Origin: a virus
Reading direction: 5' to 3' (one strand)
DNA length: 26,792 bases
IMG/VR virus record: IMGVR_UViG_3300005549_000028
Location: 1 to 26,792 of that record
The translations under genes were made by a program, and so were the position numbers. Position 1 is the stretch's first letter. Each line of letters begins with the position of its first letter. Under the pieces are notes generated by a model that saw only the letters and a program-made list of their open reading frames with translations, made no database searches and was not told the origin of the DNA. This document shows positions 15,525-23,005 of this stretch, one piece after another.

Positions 15525-16043
15525 CTAAACGTACTTCCACGTCTTACGGCTGATGATGTTGTAGACTGTCGCCTGACACACTTTAAATTGTTTGGCCAAG
15601 GCTTTGTGTTTTGCTCCTTGTTTGCGCAATCGTCGAAGCTCCAAAACCTGATTTTTGCTCAATGTGACATTGCCGTGTTTTTCGCCTCTGGCCTTTCCAA
15701 GTCTTCCCTTTACTGCGGCATCAACAGTGTTTTCCTTTGGCGTCCCTGCAAACAGGTGAAGCGGATTAACGCACGCTCTATTATCGCAAGTATGACACAC
15801 TTGAAGTCCTTTCGGGATTGGTCCATTGCACAATTCAAAAGAAACTCGGTGCGCTTGCTTCCACCTACCTTGCGTCATGATCCCGCCGTATCCACTCGTA
15901 GTTCTGGAACCCGTCCATTCCCAGCATTCGATTGGCTCTCCAATTTCTACTTTTGTCCAAAATCGTTTGAGCACATTTATCGGGTTGTTGACAATGGCTT
16001 GATACGCTTTTCTAGCCAGTTTACAGGATTCTTTATTCGTCAT
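15525..16043 (-). CDS. Free-standing HNH homing endonuclease
   Basis: This 172-residue protein has the common phage HNH architecture: KRFWTKVEIGEPIECWEWTG (27-46), GYGGIMTQGRWKQAHRVSFE (51-70) carrying the first catalytic His, then VCHTCDNRACVNPLHLFAGT (82-101) with zinc-binding Cys and the second His. A C-terminal helix-turn-helix (about 128-168, KALAKQFKVCQATVYNIISR) gives DNA specificity. These enzymes nick or cut DNA and spread by homing. It lies antisense between two virion genes: its stop is 2 bp from the upstream gene's stop, and a 56-bp A/T-rich spacer (16044-16099) follows its start. The locus is visibly richer in A/T than its neighbours, a mark of recent insertion. All catalytic residues are intact. 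Confidence 0.93.
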   Translation of the reverse strand: MTNKESCKLARKAYQAIVNNPINVLKRFWTKVEIGEPIECWEWTGSRTTSGYGGIMTQGRWKQAHRVSFELCNGPIPKGLQVCHTCDNRACVNPLHLFAGTPKENTVDAAVKGRLGKARGEKHGNVTLSKNQVLELRRLRKQGAKHKALAKQFKVCQATVYNIISRKTWKYV

Positions 16044-16099
16044 TTAGAAAATTATTTATCACTTAAATTTCTAAATCAATCTCTAACCTAGGAACTTTT

Positions 16100-17155
16100 A
16101 TGCCAGCAGGACTTTACGTTACCGGTGGAGGCGGGGGAGGCGGCGGCGGATTGCCCGGCGCCCGTCCTCGTGACTACAACTCGGCCAGTGGCGGAGTCCC
16201 GGGCGTCACCTCACCGGTCGACACCATCACCGGCAACCTGGGCAACTTCGGGAACATCATCAACTCGTTGACTGGCGCTTCCACGAAAGCTCTGCGTGAC
16301 CAATATCCGGAGGATTACTTCTCCATCCTTGGAACGCTGCTGGGTAACACCCAACGCCGGGCGGCCGGTGACATCTCAGACTTGCTGCCTGAGCTTCAGC
16401 AAAGCTCTGCCGAAGCGGCTGTGGCTGGTGGCGTTTCCGGGAGCGGCGCCCAGAATACGAAGTTGCTGCGGGACATGGGGCTCACTCGATACGGCGTGGA
16501 GAATCAGGCGCTCAAGGATCTGTCCACGCTGCAAGGCGAGATCCCAACGGTGCGTCCGTTCGATCCCAACGACATCATCCGCCAGCAATTGGATGCTCAG
16601 GAACGGGCTGACCTTTACGCCGCGGCTCCTTCCCCGGAAGCGGCTTACCAGCGGGCAGCGGCGGCGGCCGGCGGCGGAGGTGGTGGTGGGAGCGGCACGC
16701 CAGGATTCCGCTACAACATTCCCGGGGGCGGCGGAGGCAAGACAGCCGATGTCGCATTCAGGGGATTGCCCCAGATGGCACCGCAATTCGGCACAGCTAT
16801 GAACCCGTTCGGTGGTTCGATGGGGATGTCACCGGCTCCTTACGGCAGTTTTGGCGGGGGAGAGGATGATTTCAGTGACGTGTTGAGCGTGTGGAACGAC
16901 AACGACTTTGGAGGGAGCACCGGCTACGGCGGAGGTAACAACTTTTCGACGTCGCTCCAGAATTACGAGGACTTCGACCCGTGGCTGGCGTCTCTCCTGG
17001 ACACGGGCGGCGGCTTGAATTTCGGCAGTGACCAAGGCTTCGGGGGAAGTCTGGATTACGGCGGCGGGAACAGCTTCTATGGTGGCGGGGAAGATTTTGG
17101 GCTGACCGATTACGGTGGTGGCGGCGGCGACTACTTCGATTACTGGGACGCTTAA
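16100..17155 (+). CDS. Gly-rich probable internal virion protein
   Basis: This 351-residue protein starts at ATG 16100, 56 bp downstream of the antisense HNH start. After a polyglycine run near residue 9, a helical segment (residues about 50-160; STKALRDQYPEDYFSILGTL, SSAEAAVAGGVSGSGAQNTK) resembles the small ejection protein of podoviruses (T7 gp14-like) in length and place, just before a coiled-coil protein and a giant protein. The last 100 residues are a low-complexity Gly/Tyr/Phe/Asp/Ser tract (GSLDYGGGNSFYGGGEDFG, DYGGGGGDYFDYWDA) with no Lys or Arg. Aromatic-Gly tracts of this kind tend to self-associate. The role in DNA ejection is inferred from gene order. Confidence 0.55.
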   Translation: MPAGLYVTGGGGGGGGGLPGARPRDYNSASGGVPGVTSPVDTITGNLGNFGNIINSLTGASTKALRDQYPEDYFSILGTLLGNTQRRAAGDISDLLPELQQSSAEAAVAGGVSGSGAQNTKLLRDMGLTRYGVENQALKDLSTLQGEIPTVRPFDPNDIIRQQLDAQERADLYAAAPSPEAAYQRAAAAAGGGGGGGSGTPGFRYNIPGGGGGKTADVAFRGLPQMAPQFGTAMNPFGGSMGMSPAPYGSFGGGEDDFSDVLSVWNDNDFGGSTGYGGGNNFSTSLQNYEDFDPWLASLLDTGGGLNFGSDQGFGGSLDYGGGNSFYGGGEDFGLTDYGGGGGDYFDYWDA

Positions 17156-17168
17156 ACGACTCTGACCT

Positions 17169-18149
17169 ATGGCTGTCACAATTCCTCAATGGTTGAACAT
17201 CGACCCGATCGCTCCGGCGAGGATCAAGCTTCAGGCCAACGCTCAGCGCAACGCCGCCGCGGCCAGTGAACGTGCCGCCCAGCAGCAGGCCGAAGAACTT
17301 CAGTTCCGCCGCGAACAAGCCGCCTCCCATGAGGCAGCACAAGAACGTGCCGCCGTGCGCCGGGAGCAGGTGTTCAAACAGACGCAGGACCAAGAACTGG
17401 CTCAAGCGGCTCAGCAGATGCAACTTCGCCGAGAGGCTCAGGCTGCGAAGTCCCAGCAATTCCAGCAGAGCCTTCGGCTGAAACAGCAGGCAGCGGAACA
17501 GGAAGCCAAGTCTGCCGCCCAGCAGATGCAGGGGATGCAGGCGGTCCAGAAAGGCCTGCAAGCCGGTCAGCCGCTGCAAAAGCTCATCTCGGAGAATGCC
17601 CCGTTGCTGTTTGCCAAGCATCCTGAGCGGATCACCTCTGCCATTCCGAAGGCTGTGCCCGGGCCGGCTGATTACGTGGCGCGGCAACTCAAGGACGAGG
17701 CTGGTAATCCGCTTGGAATCAATGTCATCCCGGGGGCTCATGGCTCGATTAAGCCGCTGCCACGTACCACGATGTCGCCTGAAGGAATGCTGCGGGCCGA
17801 CCAACTTCGGCTCGGGGTCATCAGCAGGCAACTCGAGGAAGCCGATCCGTCGTCGCCGCAATATGAACAACTGACGAAGGCCCGCGACGCGATCATGGGC
17901 CGGCTGGAGCAAATCACTTCCCGGCGCGGAGTCGCGATTCCTGAGCCCGGCGCTTCTCCAGTGCCGACTGCGGCGCCCGCGCCATCTTCTGATACGGTCC
18001 GGGTGAAGTCGCCCGATGGCAAACCCGGCATCATTCCAAGAACGCAATTGGAAGAAGCCTTGAAAGCGGGTTACATCGACTTGTCAGCACCGGCTCCGGC
18101 GCACGAACAGGAAGACACAGAGGTACCGGAGGACGATGAGGAAGAGTAA
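17169..18149 (+). CDS. Coiled-coil probable internal core protein
   Basis: This 326-residue protein starts at ATG 17169. Residues about 15-130 are an Ala/Gln/Glu/Arg-rich predicted long coiled coil (QRNAAAASERAAQQQAEELQ, QQMQLRREAQAAKSQQFQQS). A second helical region follows (MLRADQLRLGVISRQLEEAD, near 205-245). The C-terminus is acidic (EDTEVPEDDEEE). Its place between the Gly-rich protein and a 1618-residue protein matches the gp14-gp15-gp16 order of T7-like ejection proteins, which form the internal core and a channel across the envelope; this assignment is by order and composition only. The stop TAA shares its last base with the next ATG (TAATG), so translation is probably coupled. Confidence 0.58.
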   Translation: MAVTIPQWLNIDPIAPARIKLQANAQRNAAAASERAAQQQAEELQFRREQAASHEAAQERAAVRREQVFKQTQDQELAQAAQQMQLRREAQAAKSQQFQQSLRLKQQAAEQEAKSAAQQMQGMQAVQKGLQAGQPLQKLISENAPLLFAKHPERITSAIPKAVPGPADYVARQLKDEAGNPLGINVIPGAHGSIKPLPRTTMSPEGMLRADQLRLGVISRQLEEADPSSPQYEQLTKARDAIMGRLEQITSRRGVAIPEPGASPVPTAAPAPSSDTVRVKSPDGKPGIIPRTQLEEALKAGYIDLSAPAPAHEQEDTEVPEDDEEE

Positions 18150-21100
18150 TGCCTATCGATTTCATTGCCGACGAAGAGGACCAGGACGAGAGCGAAATAG
18201 ACTTTATCCCAGACGCTCCCGTTGCTGTCGCTGAGCCTCCGCGCTCAGTTATTCCTCCACCTGCATTGCTGGCTGACGCTCAGAGTAGAGCCGAGAAGCA
18301 AGCGGACCTGTTCGCTCAACAGCAGGAAGCCCGAAGGCAAGGTGAATACTGGGAAGGGGTTGCCAATCGCGCCGAGAACCTCACTCGCAATGTCGTAGAG
18401 CCGTTGACACGTCCTGTTTCTGGAGCACTTGGACGCGCCTTGGACGTGCCCTTGAATCTCATCAGAGGACAGGCACCCAGTACCCCGGAACAGCCAGGGA
18501 CAATCGAGCGAACCCTTGCGGCTCCCATCGTGAATTTGCCACGGGCGCGTGAAGCCGAGACGACGGGTGGAAAGATTGCCGCGGGCACCTACAACGCCGT
18601 GGCCGATTTGGTCGCTGGCTTCTCGAGTCCCGACATGCTGGCTCTCCTGCCTGCGGGCGGGAATAAAACGGTGCTGACGACGTGGCTTTCACAGATGGCT
18701 GGCCATGCACCAGAAAGAGTTCTGCGGGCCAATCAACTGCTCAAGGAAGGGAAAACGCAGGAGGCTGTTCAGGAAATCGGCACTGGGGTTGCAGAGCTTG
18801 GGATGGCTGGCATGGGCGCCCGTCATATGGTTCGTGAACCGGGTGCCATTACTGCGCGAGACTTGGGGCCAGAGAGTGTCGATCCTCGATTTGCACAGGA
18901 CGTAGCCCTTCAACTCACCAATCCACGCAACGCACAGCGGAACATCCGAATGCCAGAATCCATTCGGGAACTGTCCAAAGAACCCTCAACCATAGGAGTA
19001 CCCAATGCCCTACAAGAGCGACGCACAGAGGCGCCTAATGGAAGGTTGCCGGAACAACCCGTCGAAAATGCACAACTGCCCGCCCAAGAAGGTGGTGGAG
19101 AAGTTCCACCAAGCAGAGTACCACCAAGAAACGAGATCCGCCCACCATCAGCAGAAGAAACGGGGTCCGGTGCGTTACCATTAGAACTTGCACGTGGAAC
19201 AAGTTCCACAGGAACATCTGGCCGTGCGTTACCAAAAGAACAACTGCCAGGAGTGCAAAACCAACCCGCGCCCGGGCCAGAAGTATTGCAGGAAGTGTCA
19301 CGCCGAGTGGATGAAGCGTTGGAGAACATCAAATCCGCTGAAGCCAGAGGCGCGACGAAAAATGAACTGTCGCAGTTACGCGCACGTTTATCTGAAGCGC
19401 GGAAAACTGAAGAAGCGGCCTTGCGTGGATTGCGGCAATCCGAACAGCCAAATGCACCACCCGGATTACAACCGACCGCTGAAAGTGGTCTGGGTGTGTC
19501 GCCCGTGTCATCTAAAGCGACACCATCCGCACTGACCGAAGCATCGTCGCCACTTCCGGAACGCTTTAGAGACAAGCCAATTGCAGAGATTGCCGATGCG
19601 GTGAAGGACGTTACCAGCGACGAGATCACCGGTTACCAGGGCAACCTGACGGGCGGCGCCACCGGTTTCATGTGGGACATCGGCGCCCGGGCCAAGACTC
19701 CGGCTGACGTCGCTGCCCTTCGGAAGATCGGGGAGGAAGCATCCGCCAAGACGAAGGAACTGATGGCGGCTGGCGACCTGGAAGGCGCGATGAAGGTCAT
19801 CGGCCGGCAGCCTGCGGAAGCCTACGAGTTCGCCACCGGGGTCAAATTGGACGGTACCCCGAAGTGGGACACGCTCGAAAAGCTCGCGGCGAACAAGGGG
19901 AAGACCTATACGCCCCCAGTTCCAGATCTGCAGTACTTGAAAGCCAAGGGTTTGGAACCCAGTAAGGCTACAGAATCGGCCAAATTAGAGCCGTCCGCGA
20001 TGGCCGCTGCAACTCCAGAAGCATTGCCAGCCGATCTCCCATCGCTTGCCCGATTGAGAATCACCAAGCCAGAGTTGCGAGAGCAGATCGACGCCAAGAT
20101 CGCCGAACTGCAAACCGCTGCCGCTCCCGCCGCCGCCGCTCTGAAGCAGTTGCCGCCCGTCCCAGCCGGTCACGTCCGGCTGTTCCACGGCGAGGGTGGG
20201 CCGCAGGGTGGTGGGACTGGAGGCGCGTTCTACACGTCGAACATCACCAAGGCGTCCACGTTCGGACCAGACATCAGTTGGGTGGATGTGCCCACCGATC
20301 GAGCGACGGCGGCTTTCGCGAAGGCCAAAGGGAGCGCATTTGCTGGTGGGGACAACTTCATCCTTGAGCCAACGGACATCAGCCGCAGCCAGAAGATCGG
20401 CCAAAAGGTCGAACCGCCGACGCACGTTCTGGATGAACCAGTTGCTCCAAAGGGTATCGCCGCCTCTGTGCGTGGTCCTGGTGGGTTGAAAGGTTCTGAA
20501 ACTGGCGCAATCTCTCTCGCGCCATTGCAGTCTCTTGTCCGTAGTACGGCTCCGCCAGTAAAAGCGGCTGTTGAAGCGGTCACTGACATCGCCAAAGGTG
20601 CCAAGGAAACCGGCAAGGAGGCGTTGGGCACTGAACGGATGACTGACTATCGCCGGAGTGTGCTCAACTGGAGCGCCAAGTTGCAGAAGTCATTCGGTGA
20701 AGCTGCTGCCACTCAGAAAGATATTCAGACCAAAGTGCCGAAGGAAGTGCGCCGAGAAGGCATCACGAACTGGATTCAGGCTGACGGTGATGCTGCTGTG
20801 CTCAAGCAACGGGCTGCGTCCACGAATGATCCAAAGCTCAAAGCAGGATACGAAGCCGCCTTGAATCTGACACCAGAGGAAATTGCTGTGGCCGATCAAG
20901 TGCGAGGGATTTACGAGCGCATGGGCCAACGCGGACAAGCCGCGGATGTACTGAACAATTTCAAAGACAACTACGTTACCCAGATATGGGATTTGGGTAA
21001 GACCAAGGCTCCTGCTGGTGGCTCATCCCGGACGCTGAAAGAGCGATTCAAGTTTTCAAAGGCCAGCACGTTCCCGACGTTTTTCGATGGTGAACAGGCA

Positions 21101-23005
21101 GGCTACGTGCCGAAGACCAAGGACATCTCGAAATTGCTTCCGGTCTACACGCATGAGATGAACTCGGTGATTGCCGCCCGGGAATTGGTTGCACAGATGA
21201 GCAAGGGACGGGCGTCCGATGGCCGTCGTTTGGTGGCTCCAAGAGGAGGAGGCGTGCCAGTGGAAGGAGAGCAGGGAGGTGCAACCCTCGTGCTGCCAAA
21301 GAAAATCAAAGGCGATACAGCCGACTACAAGGTGCTGGCCAATCAGCCGGCGCTTCAAGGGTGGCGTTGGGCATCGAAGGATTCGTCCGGTAACCCTATC
21401 TTTCTAAAAGGCGATCTGGCGCTTCACCCTGAAGCCTATAACCGGTTGAAGAACGTCCTTGGTCGCTCAGCTATTCGGGAATGGTACACGACGCCCACGA
21501 CCAAGGTCGCGGCGATTCCGAAGGCCATCGTGCGAGGGATCGACTTCGCCAATTCGGAAACGAAGCGGACGATGCTTGGGCTCCTCGCACCGTTCCATCA
21601 GGTGCAAACCGGGACTCACGCCATTGGTCATCGGGTGAATCCCTTTGGCGGCATTCCAAAGGTGGATTTGACTGGTAATCAGACTCAGATGGACGCAGCC
21701 AAACATGGGCTGATGTTGTTGCCAGACCGCGCTAGCGAAGGGCAATTCATGGAAGGGTTCAAGACAAGTGGGCTCGTCAGCAAGATTCCTGGCATTGGTC
21801 CGCTGTCGGACATGTACGCGAACTACTTGTTCAAGCAGTACATCCCAGGTCTTAAGTTCAAAACTTACGAAGCGATCCTAAAGCGGAACAACGAGGTTTA
21901 TGCAAAGGATTTGGCTGCCCGAAAACTAAAGCCAGAGGACATCAAAGTATTGTCCGCTGAGCAGGCCAATGCAGCATACGGCCATCTCAATTACGCCGAC
22001 TTGGCCCGTAATCCAACTGTTCAGCACATGGCTCAGATTGGGTTGCTTGCGCCAGATTTCCTTGAGGCTCGTGGTCGCTTCGCGGGGCAAGCTATCAAAG
22101 GCGCGACTGGAGCCAAGGTGGGCCGGGAACAACTCGTCGCGCTGGCCACTCTAGCCATTGCCCAAGCTGCCGCGGCGTTCGTGACGGCGAAGCTTTCAGG
22201 TGGCGATTGGGACAAAGAACATCCGTTCGAGTTCCATGTTGGCAGCCGAAAGTACACCATGAGATCGGTGCCAGAGGACATCTCGGGGCTCATCTCCAAC
22301 ACGCGCAGTTTCGTTCACAGCCGCCTGAGCCCGCTTGTCGGTAAAGGGGCTCTCCAATACGCCAGCGGAGTGGATTACGCCGGTCGCAAGGTAACTGCGG
22401 GCCAGACAACGAAGGAACTGCTGACTCAACCCATTCCGATGACGCTACGGAGTCTTCCTGGCGTGCGTTCGCTCAGCGGTCAAGACCGTCCAGGAGCCAT
22501 TAAGGCCTGGGAACAACTGGCTGGTGCTGTTGGGTTGAAAATCTCCCGCTACAACACACGCACCAAGCTCAACGAACTTCACGCGGACTGGATGAAGAAC
22601 AATCCTGACCCGAAAGTGAAAGCCGATTATGAGCAGCAACAGACGGCGACCTTTCCGGTCAGCAAGTACAAAACTTTGGATTCGGCTTTGGCGGATCGAG
22701 ATGAAGATGGCGCGATTAAGGCGCTCGCAGAACTCAAGGCTGAAGGTCAGAAGAACAAGGACATCTTGAGACGGATGCGTCCCTACGTGGGTGAGGGAAT
22801 CAACTCTCGGACGAAACCGCTGTTCCACGAGTCGCACAAGTTGGAGGCGGCATTCAGGAACAGTCTGACGGCGGAGCAACGAACCGAGTATCGGAAGGCG
22901 ATTGAGGAACGGGCGGCGACATGGCGCGAGTTCCTGAAGGCGTGGCGTAAGCGTGGAACTACGACTGCGGCGCCGAAGATCGACTTTGTTCCTGACACAC
23001 CGTAG
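18149..23005 (+). CDS. Giant internal virion / polyvalent protein (1618 aa)
   Basis: This is the largest protein in the window, coupled to the preceding gene by TAATG. The N-terminus has two related acidic motifs (PIDFIADEED and EIDFIPDAP) and the C-terminus ends with the same motif (KIDFVPDTP). Residues about 60-250 are helical with a conserved-looking GKIAAGTYNAVADLVAGFSS. Residues about 286-462 are Pro/Gln/Glu-rich plus a coiled coil and overlap two small genes in another frame. Residues about 671-760 (VRLFHGEGGPQ, GAFYTSNITKASTFGPDISW) resemble an ADP-ribosyltransferase-like or polyvalent-protein fold, tentatively. The C-terminal half is helical with a hydrophobic segment (QLVALATLAIAQAAAAFVTA). 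It is most likely the gp16-like ejection protein, delivered into the host with the DNA (inference). No transglycosylase motif is evident. Confidence 0.75.
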   Translation: MPIDFIADEEDQDESEIDFIPDAPVAVAEPPRSVIPPPALLADAQSRAEKQADLFAQQQEARRQGEYWEGVANRAENLTRNVVEPLTRPVSGALGRALDVPLNLIRGQAPSTPEQPGTIERTLAAPIVNLPRAREAETTGGKIAAGTYNAVADLVAGFSSPDMLALLPAGGNKTVLTTWLSQMAGHAPERVLRANQLLKEGKTQEAVQEIGTGVAELGMAGMGARHMVREPGAITARDLGPESVDPRFAQDVALQLTNPRNAQRNIRMPESIRELSKEPSTIGVPNALQERRTEAPNGRLPEQPVENAQLPAQEGGGEVPPSRVPPRNEIRPPSAEETGSGALPLELARGTSSTGTSGRALPKEQLPGVQNQPAPGPEVLQEVSRRVDEALENIKSAEARGATKNELSQLRARLSEARKTEEAALRGLRQSEQPNAPPGLQPTAESGLGVSPVSSKATPSALTEASSPLPERFRDKPIAEIADAVKDVTSDEITGYQGNLTGGATGFMWDIGARAKTPADVAALRKIGEEASAKTKELMAAGDLEGAMKVIGRQPAEAYEFATGVKLDGTPKWDTLEKLAANKGKTYTPPVPDLQYLKAKGLEPSKATESAKLEPSAMAAATPEALPADLPSLARLRITKPELREQIDAKIAELQTAAAPAAAALKQLPPVPAGHVRLFHGEGGPQGGGTGGAFYTSNITKASTFGPDISWVDVPTDRATAAFAKAKGSAFAGGDNFILEPTDISRSQKIGQKVEPPTHVLDEPVAPKGIAASVRGPGGLKGSETGAISLAPLQSLVRSTAPPVKAAVEAVTDIAKGAKETGKEALGTERMTDYRRSVLNWSAKLQKSFGEAAATQKDIQTKVPKEVRREGITNWIQADGDAAVLKQRAASTNDPKLKAGYEAALNLTPEEIAVADQVRGIYERMGQRGQAADVLNNFKDNYVTQIWDLGKTKAPAGGSSRTLKERFKFSKASTFPTFFDGEQAGYVPKTKDISKLLPVYTHEMNSVIAARELVAQMSKGRASDGRRLVAPRGGGVPVEGEQGGATLVLPKKIKGDTADYKVLANQPALQGWRWASKDSSGNPIFLKGDLALHPEAYNRLKNVLGRSAIREWYTTPTTKVAAIPKAIVRGIDFANSETKRTMLGLLAPFHQVQTGTHAIGHRVNPFGGIPKVDLTGNQTQMDAAKHGLMLLPDRASEGQFMEGFKTSGLVSKIPGIGPLSDMYANYLFKQYIPGLKFKTYEAILKRNNEVYAKDLAARKLKPEDIKVLSAEQANAAYGHLNYADLARNPTVQHMAQIGLLAPDFLEARGRFAGQAIKGATGAKVGREQLVALATLAIAQAAAAFVTAKLSGGDWDKEHPFEFHVGSRKYTMRSVPEDISGLISNTRSFVHSRLSPLVGKGALQYASGVDYAGRKVTAGQTTKELLTQPIPMTLRSLPGVRSLSGQDRPGAIKAWEQLAGAVGLKISRYNTRTKLNELHADWMKNNPDPKVKADYEQQQTATFPVSKYKTLDSALADRDEDGAIKALAELKAEGQKNKDILRRMRPYVGEGINSRTKPLFHESHKLEAAFRNSLTAEQRTEYRKAIEERAATWREFLKAWRKRGTTTAAPKIDFVPDTP
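18994..18998 (+). promoter_or_regulatory. Shine-Dalgarno for a gene nested in the giant ORF
   Basis: AGGAG lies 6 bases before ATG 19005, an ideal spacing in a window where most starts have no recognisable Shine-Dalgarno sequence. It sits inside the giant gene and serves a different frame, which supports genuine internal initiation. Confidence 0.55.
19005..19184 (+). CDS. Nested small gene, MPYKS-type phage protein
   Basis: This 59-residue protein starts at ATG 19005 in the +1 frame relative to the giant gene and has its own Shine-Dalgarno (18994-18998). Its N-terminus, MPYKSDAQRRLMEGCRNNP, is strongly like a family of small phage proteins starting 'MPYKSxAQRRFF...' (from memory, usually annotated hypothetical). 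In this frame codons end mostly in G or C (TAC AAG AGC GAC), whereas the giant frame here is rich in CAA and CCA, as expected of a shadow. The remainder is Lys/His/Gln-rich. Function is unknown. The pairing with the next nested gene suggests that the two moved in together. Confidence 0.6.
   Translation: MPYKSDAQRRLMEGCRNNPSKMHNCPPKKVVEKFHQAEYHQETRSAHHQQKKRGPVRYH
19170..19241 (+). repeat. Direct repeat pair around a perfect palindrome between nested genes
   Basis: GTGCGTTACCATTAGAAC (19170-19187) and GTGCGTTACCAAAAGAAC (19224-19241) match at 16 of 18 bases, 54 bp apart. Between them is the palindrome GTGGAAC-AA-GTTCCAC (19194-19209). The first copy contains the stop of one nested gene and the second copy begins the other. 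The pattern could be a duplication scar, an insertion footprint or an RNA or operator element. Confidence 0.6.
19224..19535 (+). CDS. Nested HNH-like zinc-binding protein
   Basis: This 103-residue protein runs from GTG 19224 (a TTG at 19188 is also in frame; AGGA at 19210-19213 precedes the GTG), in the +1 frame inside the giant gene. It carries two zinc-type elements: NCQECKTNPRPGQKYCRKCH (C8, C11, C22, C25), and RPCVDCG (C67, C70) with NSQMHHPDYNRPLKVVWVC and VCRPCHLKRHH (H78, H79, C92, C95, H96). The 'CxxCG...HHPDY.RPL.V.WlCrpCH...H' pattern is well known in small phage HNH-type zinc proteins. Codon choice in this frame is typical of the genome. It is probably a mobile HNH endonuclease or nuclease-like factor carried within a virion gene. 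Confidence 0.75.
   Translation: MRYQKNNCQECKTNPRPGQKYCRKCHAEWMKRWRTSNPLKPEARRKMNCRSYAHVYLKRGKLKKRPCVDCGNPNSQMHHPDYNRPLKVVWVCRPCHLKRHHPH

Noticed and set aside
15519-16091. 190-codon plus-strand ORF across the HNH gene
   Set aside because: It is antisense to a clear HNH endonuclease with all motifs intact, and the plus reading has no recognisable domain.
15523-16099. HNH region as a group I intron carrying an endonuclease
   Set aside because: The flanking genes end and begin with their own stop and start codons and are not split halves of one protein, so a free-standing endonuclease is the simpler reading.
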